Below are positions 24,417 through 37,349 of a stretch of 64,000 nucleotides of DNA, piece by piece. Source of the DNA: Gigantopelta aegis. Its lineage: Eukaryota; Mollusca; Gastropoda; Neomphalida; Peltospiridae. The translations under genes and the position numbers were made by a program. Positions within the stretch are counted from its first letter, which is position 1; each line of letters begins with the position of its first letter. The DNA lies in assembly GCF_016097555.1 (NCBI RefSeq), contig NC_054708.1:26675572-26739571 (forward strand). The letters run 5' to 3'. The notes under the pieces are model-generated. The model was not told the origin of the DNA. It saw only the letters and a program-made list of their open reading frames with translations, and ran no database searches.

Positions 24417-27400
24417 AACCCCACACCATCACTTATTGTCCGTTTTCGTCAAAAGGGAACCGATATACTTCTGGTAATTATCATATATTACCATATATTG
24501 TTAACAATTAATAACCACAGTAAACAATCTTTGATTTTTGTTTCAGTATGTTGTTCTGGTAATCATCATACTTGGCGTGCAGATAGCTGCTGTTGCTGTG
24601 GCAGTGAAATACAATACCCAGGTATGTTATATCCTCTACCAACCTCGTTCCACCAAAAATGTTGTTGTTTTTTATTTTGTGTGTGAGTGTGTGTTTGTTT
24701 TGTCAATACGTTCAGTTTTGCTTGACGTAAAAATAAAAGGTAAAATGTTTTGGAAATAACAACAAAAAATAATAATAAAAAAATAATAAAAAATAATAAT
24801 AATAATTCTATTTTCAATTTGTAAAAACAATGGTCAGTATATAAATACAATAGAAATTCTTATTAATAGATAGACGTAATTGTGGAAGGAGCGGGGCGTA
24901 GCCTCGTGGTAAAGTGCTCGCTTGATACGCAGTCGGTCTAGGATCGATCCCTGTCGTTGGCCCATTGGGCTATTCCTCGTTTCAGTCAGTGCACCACGAC
25001 TGGTCTACCAAAGGCTGTGGTATGTGCTATCCCTTGCTACAAATGGAAAAAAGTAGCCGGTTTTCTCTCTAAGGCTATATATCAAAATGATCAAATGTTT
25101 GACATCCAATAGCCGATGATTAATAAATAAATGTGCTCTAGTGGTGTCGTTAAACAAAACAAACTATAGTTGTGGGAAAATGTCGTCTGCTCCATGGCGA
25201 ACAGAATTGTATTTACTCAACTGATTTATCTTTCATAGTCCACCCTTCACTAAGCGATTGTGCAACAGATTCCTTATCGCAACATTTCTTGGTGACAAAA
25301 CACCATGTGATGAAATTATCGCATGAAAAAATAATCATATGACCGCTAGATTCGCACGTTGTATAGGCCTCTGGGAATTAAAAATTGGCATTATCCATTT
25401 GTGACTTACGCAAAAAAAAAAAAAATTCAGGTGGCCCCTTTCCTTTTTGCATAACTCGTCATGACCATATCCTAAATTTAATGCGCAAATGAAAAATTGG
25501 ACTTGTGCAAATGACGCATGCTGGACAAGTAGATTTTTCAATGTACTTGTCCGGTGGACATGAAAAATTCTGCTTATTTCTATCGCTGATAAGTGTCACC
25601 AGGACAAGACATGCTGTCAAATAAGTGTCAACAGGACAAGACAGGTTGTCAAATACGTGTCAACAGGACAAGACAAGCTGTCAAATACGTGTCACCAGGA
25701 CAAGACAGGTTGTCAAATAAGTGTCAACAGGACAAGCCAAGCTGTCAAATACGTGTTACCAGGACAAGACAGGTTGTCAAATAAGTGTCAATAGGACAAG
25801 ACAGGCTGTCAAATACGTGTCACCAGGACAAGACAGGTTGTCAAATAAGTGTCAACAGGACAAGACAGGCTGTCAAATACGTGTCACCAGGACAAGACAG
25901 GTTGTCAAATAAGTGTCAACAGGACAAGACAAGCTGTCAAATAAGTGTCAATAGGACAAGACAGGTTGTCAAATAAGTGTCACCAGGATAAGACAGGTTG
26001 TCAAATAAGTGTCAACAGGACAAGACAAGCTGTCAAATAAGTGTTAGCAGGACAAGACAGGCTGTCAAATAAGTGTCAGCAGGACAAGACAGGCTGTAAA
26101 ATAAGTGTCAGCAGGACAAGACAGGCTGTCAAATACGTGTCAACAGGACAAGACAAGCTGTCAAATAAGTGTCAACAGGACAAGACAGGTTGTCAAATAC
26201 GTGTCACCAGGACAAGACATGCTGTCAAATAAGTGTCAACAGGATAAGACAGGTTGTCAAATAAGTGTCAGCAGGACAAGACAGGCTGTCAAATAAGTGT
26301 CAGCAGGACAAGACAGGCTGTAAAATAAGTGTCAGCAGGACAAGACAGGCTGCCAAATACGTGTCAACAGGACAAGACAAGCTGTCAAATAAGTGTCAAC
26401 AGGACAAGACAGGTTGTCAAATACGTGTCAGCAGGACAAGACAGGCTGTCAAATACGTGTCAACAGGACAAGACAAGCTGTCAAATAAGTGTCACCAGGA
26501 CAAGACAGGTTGTCAAATAAGTGTCACCAGGACAAGACAGGCTGTCAAATACGTGTCAACAGGACAAGACAAGCTGTCAAATAAGTGTCACCAGGACAAG
26601 ACAGGTTGTCAAATAAGTGTCACCAGGACAAGACAGGCTGTCAAATAAGTGTCACCAGGACAAGACAGACTGTCAGAATAAGTGTCACCAAGACAGGCTG
26701 TCAAATAAGTGTCACCAGGACAAGACAGGCTGTCAAATAAGTGTCACCAGGACAAGACACGCTGTCAAATAAGTGTCACCAGGACAAGACAGGCTGTCAA
26801 ATAAGTGTCAGCAGGACAAGACAGGTTGTCAAATAAGTGTCACCAGGACAAGACAGGCTGTCAGAATAAGTGTCACCAAGACAAGACAGGCTGTCTAATA
26901 AGTGTCAGCAGGACAAGACAGGTTGTCAAATAAGTGTCACCAGGACAAGACAGGCTGTCAAATAAGTGTCAGCAGGACAAGACAGGTTGTCAAATAAGTG
27001 TCACCAGGACAAGACACGCTGTCAAATAAGTGTCACCAGGACAAGACAGGCTGTCAAATAAGTGTCAGCAGGACAAGACAGGTTGTCAAATAAGTGTCAC
27101 CAGGACAAGACAGGCTGTCAGAATAAGTGTCACCAAGACAGGCTGTCAAATAAGTGTCACCATGACAAGACACGCTGTCAAATAAGTGTCACCAGGACAA
27201 GACAGGCTGTCAAATAAGTGTCAGCAGGACAAGACAGGCTGTCAAATAAGTGTCACCAGGACAAGACAGGCTGTCAAATTCGTGTCAACAGGACAAGACA
27301 AGCTGTCAAATAAGTGTTAACAGGACAAGACATGCTGTCAAATACGTGTGAACAGGACAAGACAAGCTGTCAAATACGTGTCACCAGGACAAGACAGGTT

Positions 27401-30400
27401 GTCAAATAAGTGTCAACAAGACAAGACAAGCTGTCAAATACGTGTCACCAGGACAAGACAGGTTGTCAAATAAGTGTCAGCAGGACAAGACAGGCTGTCA
27501 AATAAGTGTCATCAGGACAAGACAGGCTGTCAAATACGTGTCAACAGGACAAGACAAGCTGTCAAATAAGTGTCAACAGGACAAGACAGGTTGTCAAATA
27601 CGTGTCACCAGGACAAGAGGTTGTCAAATAAGTGTGAACAGGACAAGACATGCTGTCAAATAAGTGAACAGGACAAGACAAGCTGTCAAATAAGTGTCAT
27701 CAGGACAAGACAGGTTGTCAAATAAGTGTCAATAGGACAAGACAGGTTGTCAAATAAGTGTCAACAAGACAAGACAAGCTGTTAAATAAGTGTCCCCAGG
27801 ACAAGACATGCTGTCAAATAAGTGTCAACAGGACAAGACAGGTTGTCAAATAAGTGTCACCAGGACAAGACAGGCTGTCAAATAAGTGTCACCAGGACAA
27901 GACAGGCTGTCAGAATAAGTGTCACCAAGACAGGCTGTCAAATAAGTGTCACCACGACAAGACAGGCTGTCAAATAAGTGTCACCAGGACAAGACACGCT
28001 GTCAAATAAGTGTCACCAGGATAAGACAGGTTGTCAAATAAGTGTCACCAGGATAAGACAGGTTGTCAAATAAGTGTAAACAGGACAAGACAAGCTGTCA
28101 AATAAGTAGCAATAGGACAAGACAGGTTGTCAAATAAGTGTCAACAAGACAAGACAAGCTGTTAAATAAGTGTCCCCAGGACAAGACATGCTGTCAAATA
28201 AGTGTCACCAGGACAAGACAGGCTGTCAAATAAGTGTCACCAGGACAAGACATACTGTCAAATAAGTGTCAACAAGACAAGACAGGTTGTCAAATAAGTG
28301 TCACCAGGACAAGACAGGTTGTCACATACGTGTCACCAGGACAAGACAGGTTGTCAAATAAGTGTCACCAGGATAAGACAGGTTGTCAAATAAGTGTAAA
28401 CAGGACAAGAGAAGCTGTCAAATAAGTGGCAATAGGACAAGACAGGCTGTCAAATAAGTGTCACCAGGACAAGACAGGCTGTCAAATAAGTGTCACCAAG
28501 ACAAGACAGGCTGTCAAAGAAGTGTCACCAGGACAAGACACGCTGTCAAATAAGTGTCACCGGGACAAGAGAAGCTGTCAAATAAGTGTCACCAAGACAA
28601 GACAGGCTGTCAAATAAGTGTCACCAGGACAAGACACGCTGTCAAAATAAGTGTCACCAGGACAAGACACGCTGTCAAAATAAGTGTCAATACGTGTCAT
28701 CAGGACAGGACAGGTAGACAGATGTAATGAAGTGATACGAAGATAGATGACACTCCGACTTTGGCGATTCAATATAAAACGGCTCCGAGACCCGACGACG
28801 GAAGCTCACACCAGACGACGGAAGCTCGCCACACCGGGGAAGCTCACTCCCAAAGGAACAGGGACACAAGATAAGGTACAGGACTCACCCACGGATAACC
28901 GAGGTAGACACAGGATGAGCACGAAGCTGAACAAACCTGTCAGAGTAACTAATAGTAATGTAATAAATATTTTTATAATCAAATAATTCTCGTTGTGTAT
29001 ATCGGTCAGCAGCAGAAGTTGTAACTCATGCTCACAACGCCATCAGCTACGGCCAGACCTCGAGAGAATACGATCACGAGCATTGACCCTGGGGTTCTAC
29101 ATATGCAGCATCCCACAGACAGAATAATAACGAGCTACTCTCGGCATACTAAGTTCAAAATATGCGTAGCTCCCTTTCCATTTTGACGGACCGTTCTAAA
29201 AGGTGCCAAAATTTCTTTACTCTTTTCTCCTTGACTTAATCCTACGGGACATTCCAAATTCCAAATAATATATATTATAGCACCAAAAACCCACCCCCGC
29301 CCGCTACCGATTCCGGTCGGACTGTAGGTGCTCCCTTGCACCTGCCAGTGCAGGCGGTTCCCTCTCCCACCAACCCCAACCTTTCCTGTCCTGGACAGAG
29401 GAATCAGCACCTGTGCCCATGACAGGCGTGCGCTACAACAGTTTGCTCTGAATGTGCACGTTAAACCCTATGACCTGACCTGACAGAATAATACAAAACC
29501 CAGTCTTTGTTTCACCGACCGTGTATCAGGAAGCACTGTACCGCTATGTTACACCCCGTCCCACGCCACCGTACATATATCGTATCCTGATACTGTAATA
29601 TAAAATGTTTCGATTGAATGGTAGTAAAAGGAAGATGTGATTTCAATAAGACTAAATATAATCTGACAGTTTGACTCCGAACAATGTTTTGCTATTAGTT
29701 TCAGAGTTATGCACTGACGTTTTTAAATGCATCGCTGTCGGAAAAGTATGTGGGACCATATGACACCTCCATTGCAGAATCGCTGGCCTGGGATACAGCA
29801 CACGTAAAGGTAAAGATGCGATATGATGTGATATGATATGCGCTGTGATGTGATATGATATGAAATATGATATATCAGGCTGTGAATTTAGAAGGATTCC
29901 GTACATAATGAAAATATATCTGTATTCTTATTGGTGAAAAAACACACACAAAAAAAACAGTCACATGTCCGTCCGGAAATAGTGATATTGCTCCGAGACG
30001 GTCCGATAAGGTCCGATCAAAAGTGATATTGCCATGGGAGATTTAACCAATGAAAATAAAGATGAGACATAATGCTATCCAGTTAATGTGTAGGTAACGT
30101 AATGCAACGCCAATTGTTAATTTTAATGTAATTTTAAAAGGTACAACTTAAAGTTTTATGCAGTATAGTTTTATTGTAATATTTTAAATTGAAATTTAAG
30201 AAACTTATATAGTGAGTAGTTTACTTACATTTTACAGAAATATAGGTCACGTGACATAATTCCGTCTCGACTCGAGTATTTCAGACTAGATTTTCAATAA
30301 ACATACTCTTTAAATCATGTGTTTAAGTACAGTAAATGCAAATAGCTTTTAATTTTGCGATAACAATATAAAACGTGTATACAATGTATTTATTTATGAA

Positions 30401-33400
30401 TTAGAGTTTAGGAAAACTTTTTGAATGTTGCAGAATGTAGCTAGCGTCTTACAAAGAATGAAATGTATTTGGTGTGTGTATGTAGGTGGGTGTAGGTACG
30501 CGTGTATTTTAGTCAATCAGACACAGATAAATAAAAAAGCTATTACCGAAGATGTTTCTGCCACTAAACCTTATTTCCATTGTGTTTTCTCTCCTAGCTA
30601 TCTTGCTGTGGCGTCACGGGACCCGACGATTTCTCCACATTAAGTACGTGGAACACGACATGGGTGAACCCGAGCACCAGCGCACTGGGCACGGCAACTA
30701 TCCCGGCCACGTGCTGTCTCTCCACCTCCACCGCCTCATTCCCACTGCAGCCAACCACGTTTTTTGATGCACTCGTAGACCCGGCATGCCCCGTAACGAA
30801 GGGAAGCAGTCAGACAGTTGTAAGTGGCCACAGACCACAATTAATTTCGCTATATGTTTCTATATAGCCTTAGTGGCTATATCATTTTTATTAATATCAG
30901 CAGGCCCGTGGATTTTTGTATATACCTTTGCCTGCCCGGGGAACACATACCCTGAAACGGGCAACCCCTGTTGTCCAGCTCTTTCTCCCAGGATATTGGT
31001 TTAAACAAACACACCCTCGAAACCAGGCCGGAGTACACCCATTTAAAACAGAAAGCACTACTTTTGCATGGGCCGGAATTACCACAAACAAGTCTTCAAT
31101 GTCAACAAGTTTCACATGTTTACAAACTGCATGCTCTTCCCTGTCAACTTAAGTCAAATAGTTGCCACTTCATAGCTGTTTGCCATGAAATAATCAGTCA
31201 AACAGCAGACTACTTGCGCGGACAAATTTCCGCATCGGGAATGGGAAGATAACTGTAATCTGAGGCCAAGTGACAAAAACACCATATACACATGTATCTG
31301 CTAAATATGTAGTAAATGCATTGTGCCTCGCTTGACTTCTTATCATTATTTTGTAAGTCCACTGCTGGTTCAACCCGAGGGGAATATAGATTTTGTCTCT
31401 GTCTGCCTAGACTAACAGATCAAGTTTGACTTTCATGGGGTTTGACATTTGTTTTACTACACCAGCTATCACCCTCTTTTAAATGTTATATCCAAGTATT
31501 ACACCCCCATGGAAATTAGACATGTATTATTTATCCAATCATTCTTACATACATGCATCCATCCATCCATACATCCATCCATACATACATTTATCTGGTT
31601 AATTTTCACACAATAAGTATTGAAATTTCATTAAATATTCACTGGTTTAAATTTCAGGGTTGCTTTGATGCACTGAAAACATCATTCTCCAAGTATTTGG
31701 GCGTGATTATTGGAATTGGTGCAGCTGTTGTTGTCTTTGAGGTAGGTGCACGATAAAACATATAAACGTTTACGGTTATGGTGAGCAGAAGTATGTTTAG
31801 TGCACATCTGCTATGTAGGAATCTATAGTCCGTCCCACAGGGAATGGGGTTTTTAGTATACTATGCGTGTTCGAAACCTTAGTGGTATATGAGCACGTTA
31901 AACTAGTTACCTACCTACCTACCTTGTATACTATGAAATTTACTACTAGTTATTGATTTCTGAACCGATTGTTTGCTAAATTGTATACAAAAATAGTAAA
32001 CAAATTATTGTTTCCAATAAACTTTTACTTTTCTTGTTACGTTAAACCAAACTGAAATTTAAAAAAAAAAAAAAAAAAAAAATGGGACGGACTATAGGTA
32101 TATGAAACGGGGGGCGTGGCCTAATGACGTCACGGCGTGGCTCTAAGTTACTGACTTTGTCATCAGACGTCGGTGACCTGGGTGATTGGGTTTGACAGCT
32201 GTCTTGTTTAAGCGTGGCGACGCTACTTTATCATGGGTTAATGACTTTGGCAGCTGTCTTCTGACCTCGGTGACCTGGGTGATTGGGTTTGTCAGGTTTA
32301 AGCGTGGGGACGCTACTTTAACGGGGATTAATGACTGACAGCACTCAGCTGACCTCGATGACAGCTGTAGGGGTCAGGAAAAGGGGTATTGGGTTTACGA
32401 GAAAAGAGGTTGGTATGAGCGTGGGAACCTAACCTCTAAGTGGGTGTAAAATAACACTGTCAGTGTAAAATAATTGATATTTCATCTGTCGGGTGACTGT
32501 GGATAAGAATAGACTGGTTTCAGCCAGTTCTATAAACGTGTTCAGACATGTTCGCATGCTGAACTCGAAATAGCGTGTGTATGCCATTTGAGAGGTATAA
32601 AAACCCCAGTGTTAGAACGTTGTTACTTACTATATATATATTATATATAAAATGGCATCAGGATATTCAAGAAACACTACAGAAGGCAATGAAACTAGAT
32701 GTTAGATCTTGGTGGTAACATATTCGTGGTGGCGAAAACGTGGAATGGGGACAGTGCTATTCACATTCGTCAGTTTGACGAAGATCGTGGTAAACTGTTT
32801 TCTACAAAGAAAGGCGTCCCTCTGACGATGAAGCAGTGGTTGGAACCAACGACATTCAAACGTGACACATCACAACATCTCGGCAGTAACGTCTACATCG
32901 AGAAAAGTTATAAGGGAGTGGGCATTCGTCAGTGGTGGTATTGCGGGCAAGAACTGAACCTTCACGTCGAGGTGTTAGACTGAATGGCGAACAATGGGAA
33001 AACCACCAGAAATGTTTTGTTGGTATGTATGACTTCGTGCCAGAGCTGAGAGATGTCATACCGTGCCACTTACGAGAGGATCATCAGAATCTGATAGGAG
33101 CCATGATATGTTTGGAATGTAATCCTGAAAATTAGACTCGTTTCGAACATGTCCAGACATGTTCGGAGTTGTGACATCAGGGGGAAAACCCCCAGACATT
33201 GTGTATAAAAACCTTAGATTTTAGAACTGTACGTCATTCGTCAGTCGACCATTCTAGAGAGAAGACGTACGCTCTAAATGGCTTCGGGATATTTGAGAAT
33301 GGACAGCAACAGTAGCAGTTGTAGCAGCTGTAGCAGTGACGATGTTTTGGTGAGCAAATGTCCCAAAAGACACACAATAAAATACCAAATAGTGACTACC

Positions 33401-36400
33401 AAACAAAATGAGTACACAAATGACACAAATCAAACATATGCTGCTCGTGAACCCAGTGAAATCATGGATGAAGAACCTGTGGATACCTGTGGACCCCGCC
33501 AAATCGTGGATGAAGAACCTATGGATCAGGTGAATGCTGCTCGAGAATATAAAACGGACGCTGCCTACGATGATACCTATGACGCCGATGACGAATGGGA
33601 TAGCCTTTCGAGACATAACTTGTTCTGCCATCATCCCGAAATGAGAGGATTCTACAGACGACTCTACACATTTGGTCGATGGCCCATCCAGATGAGCTAT
33701 AGAATGAGGGAACTTGCCAAGGCCGGTTTCTTCTACACGGGAGATCACGATGCTGTCGCCTGTTACTGTTGTGGACTACGCGTCTACGGATGGAAGAAGG
33801 CGGACGATCCCATGATGGAACATTACAGGCTATCCCCGAGATATCCCTACATTAACAATGTTTTCAGACATGAAACACGTATTGCTTGGGTGTGCTACTT
33901 TTCGTTTTGTAAAATAAACATGTGAATAACACGTTTTGTTTGTTATTAATGTGATTAATGTATTACACAAATTCAAACTATATCTTTGTGCGCATGCGCG
34001 AAATTGTAGAGAGTATAAATAAAAAGGTAATGGGTAGCATCGTAAAGGTCTAAAATTAACGAGCTACTCTCGATTCACTAATATCAAAACCTATATTAGC
34101 TCGGCCAATTACCTTTCGACCGACCGTTCAAAATTGCGCCAAATTCCCTCAATCAAAATTGAGCACCCTTTTCTCTTTGGCTTTTAACTGCTCCATTCAA
34201 ATTCTATAGCACCACCACCACCCCCACCCGCCTGCTACCGATTTGATCGGGCTGCTGGTGCTCCCTTGCACCTGCCAGTGCAGGCGGTACCTCCTCTCCC
34301 CTCCCCCCACCTTTCCTGTCATGGACAGGCGTGCGCTACAACAGCTTGTTCTGAATGTGCACGTAAAACCCTATGACATGACATGACATGACATAACATC
34401 GTCATTTGAGGTAGAACCTTCAGAGAAGTAATATGTCAGACCAGTACAAGTCGTACATCCACGTGGACAAGTGGACCCGTTTTTACAAGCTGTAAGCACA
34501 AGGCAAATTTCAGCCTCATTTTACAGTTCAACGCAGTGGGAAAAAGGTCAGTTCATGCACAGCGTGGATCGATGTCTAGAACTCTATGATTCCACGTGGA
34601 AAAAACAAAAAGAGGAACACAACAAGCCCCCGGCACACAATGTGGTCATGGTCTCCCCAAGACAATAGGTGGTAGAGCAAACCAAGGCCGATCTAAAACG
34701 GAAACAACAACAACAACAAAGTGGTACGGGTTGGAAAGCCCCGAAATGGCAGAAGTATTTCTAAAAAGACTCGCAAGGGCCAGACAACATCATTTCACGT
34801 TGAGTATTTAAACAGACAAGATCATGAATCAGTGTCACATTTGCAAAAAAAAAAAAAAATGTTTGGACCCACGACCTAACTCGGCATGTACGAAATAAAC
34901 ATGGACTCTTGGAATCTGAAAATAAACCTACCCAGCAGCAGCAGCCCCTAAGATTGTTACATCCATTCACCATGATCGTGTCGGGACCCACTTTGTGTGG
35001 AAAGACATTCTTGGTATACAAACTGGTAAGGGATGATAAAACCTTCCCAACGCCTCAACGCATCATGTTGCTCTAAAAACGATGGCAACCTCTCTACAAC
35101 ATCACTGGGGCAACCGTTCGGGTGAAATTTGTTCAAGGCATACCTGAGAATTTGGAAAAGGATCGTTATTTGGATCCCAGAATCAGAAATCTCATTGTGT
35201 TTGACGACCTGATGTCTACAACTGGAAAAGACCCTCGTATCACAGAAGGAAGTCATCACAGAAACCTCACGATGATTGCCATTCACCAGAACTTGTATCA
35301 CAGCAAAGGCCAGACACAGAGAAGAAACTGCCATTATCTGGTACTGTTCAGCAACCCCATCGACAAGCAGCAAGTTCTTACGTTGGCACAGCAGATGTAT
35401 CCTGGAAATACTCGTCATTTGATGCAACAGTTTGAAGAAGCTGCCCACAGGACCTACGGACATCTCTTGGTGGACTTGAAACCGACCACGCCCGATATTT
35501 GGCGCCTTTGACCTAATGGTTTAGAGACGGGACCGTCCAAATGTTATAAAATTACAAACGTAACGGCAACCACCATCGAAGAAAGAGCTCTACGTACAAA
35601 TCATGCAAAGGGACACATTCAAGAGAAAACTACCAGGCATACCCGCCTACTAAAGTGACGACGAAGAAGATGATGAGGTAGAACCCTATCTGAAGAAAAA
35701 AAATCAAGTCTTGCGAGATGTGTGGTTTGGTCTTTAAAGACGGGAGCAAGTTGCAGCAACATCTGCGATTTAAAATGTGCGAGGAGAGAAACAAAGGTGT
35801 ACGTTCGTCTGATGATCGAGCGTGAATTTGACATCAATCGTAATTATTTCAAAAGCAAGAGGATATACTACGAAGGAAATACCATGTCCCAGAAACATGA
35901 AGACATTGCAATAGAAGTTATTTAAAGACATGTAATTTTGCTTTCTAACATATATGCATTACTTTGACAAAGGCCCCACCACGAGGAAAATTCTACAGTC
36001 GTTGAATTCCAACAGAGATGTGAGACCACAGATTCATTCTAAATTAAATCAATATTGTTCTTGGATCAGCGAATATTTGGTCGAAGTAGACGATGACGAT
36101 ACCGATGATGATTCCAGTACTGACGAAAATTATGAAGAGCAATGAAAACTAATAATAATATTTACATGTCGCCCTTAAGGCCTCTCGGTGTAACCCAATG
36201 TGTGTCCATTATATATGTGTCAGTGGACTAGTGATTGCAATAAAAAAATAAATGAAAACCAAACTATTGCGTTTTGGGGTTTTTGTTTACTCCATGACAC
36301 TACTAGATTTGTCATTGGTTATTGGTTGTCAAAGAGTTGATATTTCTACCGCTACCCCGCTACTTTATAGTAGCAAGGGATGTGTGCACAGGACAGAATA

Positions 36401-37316
36401 GCACATTTAATATACCAGTCGTGGTGCATTTGTTGGATATATCCTGTTGGGGGCACCGACGGGGATCGATCCTAGACTGACCACTGCCCTACGACTCGCC
36501 CTTGTATTTACCCATTTGGTAAATTTATATTGAACGGGAAGTACTCGTGTTTAAAATGCAGTTATTTCCCTTGATCTTAAATTAGTTTGAAGCGTTGAGT
36601 TGCAGTCACGTGTTAAAACATTCCTTTCTTCAAAGCAATGGGCTGGGGTGTCATACACATTCCTTTCTTTCAGTCACTCGTTAAACATTCCTTCAAAAAA
36701 ATTGGCTGGGGTGTCATACACATTCCTTTCTTTATTTTAACCAACATTCCTTTTTTCTCCCATTGGTCGCTGATTAAGTGCATCTACACATTCCTTTCTT
36801 TTATTTGTATACCTAATAATGTCTGTTTTTAAAGTAATGGGCTGAGGTGTCACACACATTATTTTCTTCCCTTAACACACATTTCGTTCTTCTCTATAAC
36901 AAATATGATTGAGTGCATCTACGCATTCCTTTCTTTTATTTTAATAATTGACGCTTTTAAAGCAATGGGCTGGGGTGTCACACATTCCTTTATTCACCTA
37001 CTGCCATCTTTCTTCTTCTTCGTCTGCTTCAAAGACATCTGTTTCGACTCAGGTTATTATATTTCTTTATTCAGCCAGGCAGAAGAACACTTTAATCTTT
37101 CGTTGCACGTTAAAACGACACGTGTGTTTCTCATTAACGTCGATAATATTCTTTCATATATTCTCTGATAGCCTCTGTGGCAAGTAGCGAATTCGTTAAC
37201 ACTAACAATATAAATAAAGTGTCAAAACTTGGAACACTGTAAATAATGTGTTGAGTTATATTTATTTTCCGTACCTCTATCCAATTAAGGTTCAATCACA
37301 CTATCCTGGGCGCGAG

Positions 37317-37349
<33 letters not shown>

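Noticed and set aside
25594-28720. Several 60-127 codon frames with SGQDRLSNKCQQDKTG-type repeats
   Set aside because: They are readings of the 32-bp minisatellite cycling through three frames; there is no coding constraint and the frames start and stop with unit variants.
25594-28720. CRISPR-like array
   Set aside because: Units are contiguous with no unique spacers, and the sequence is from an animal genome.
33254-33748. 164-codon minus-strand frame
   Set aside because: Opposite-strand shadow of the BIR frame.
34957-35463. 168-codon minus-strand frame
   Set aside because: Opposite strand of the ATPase-like part; no recognisable domain.
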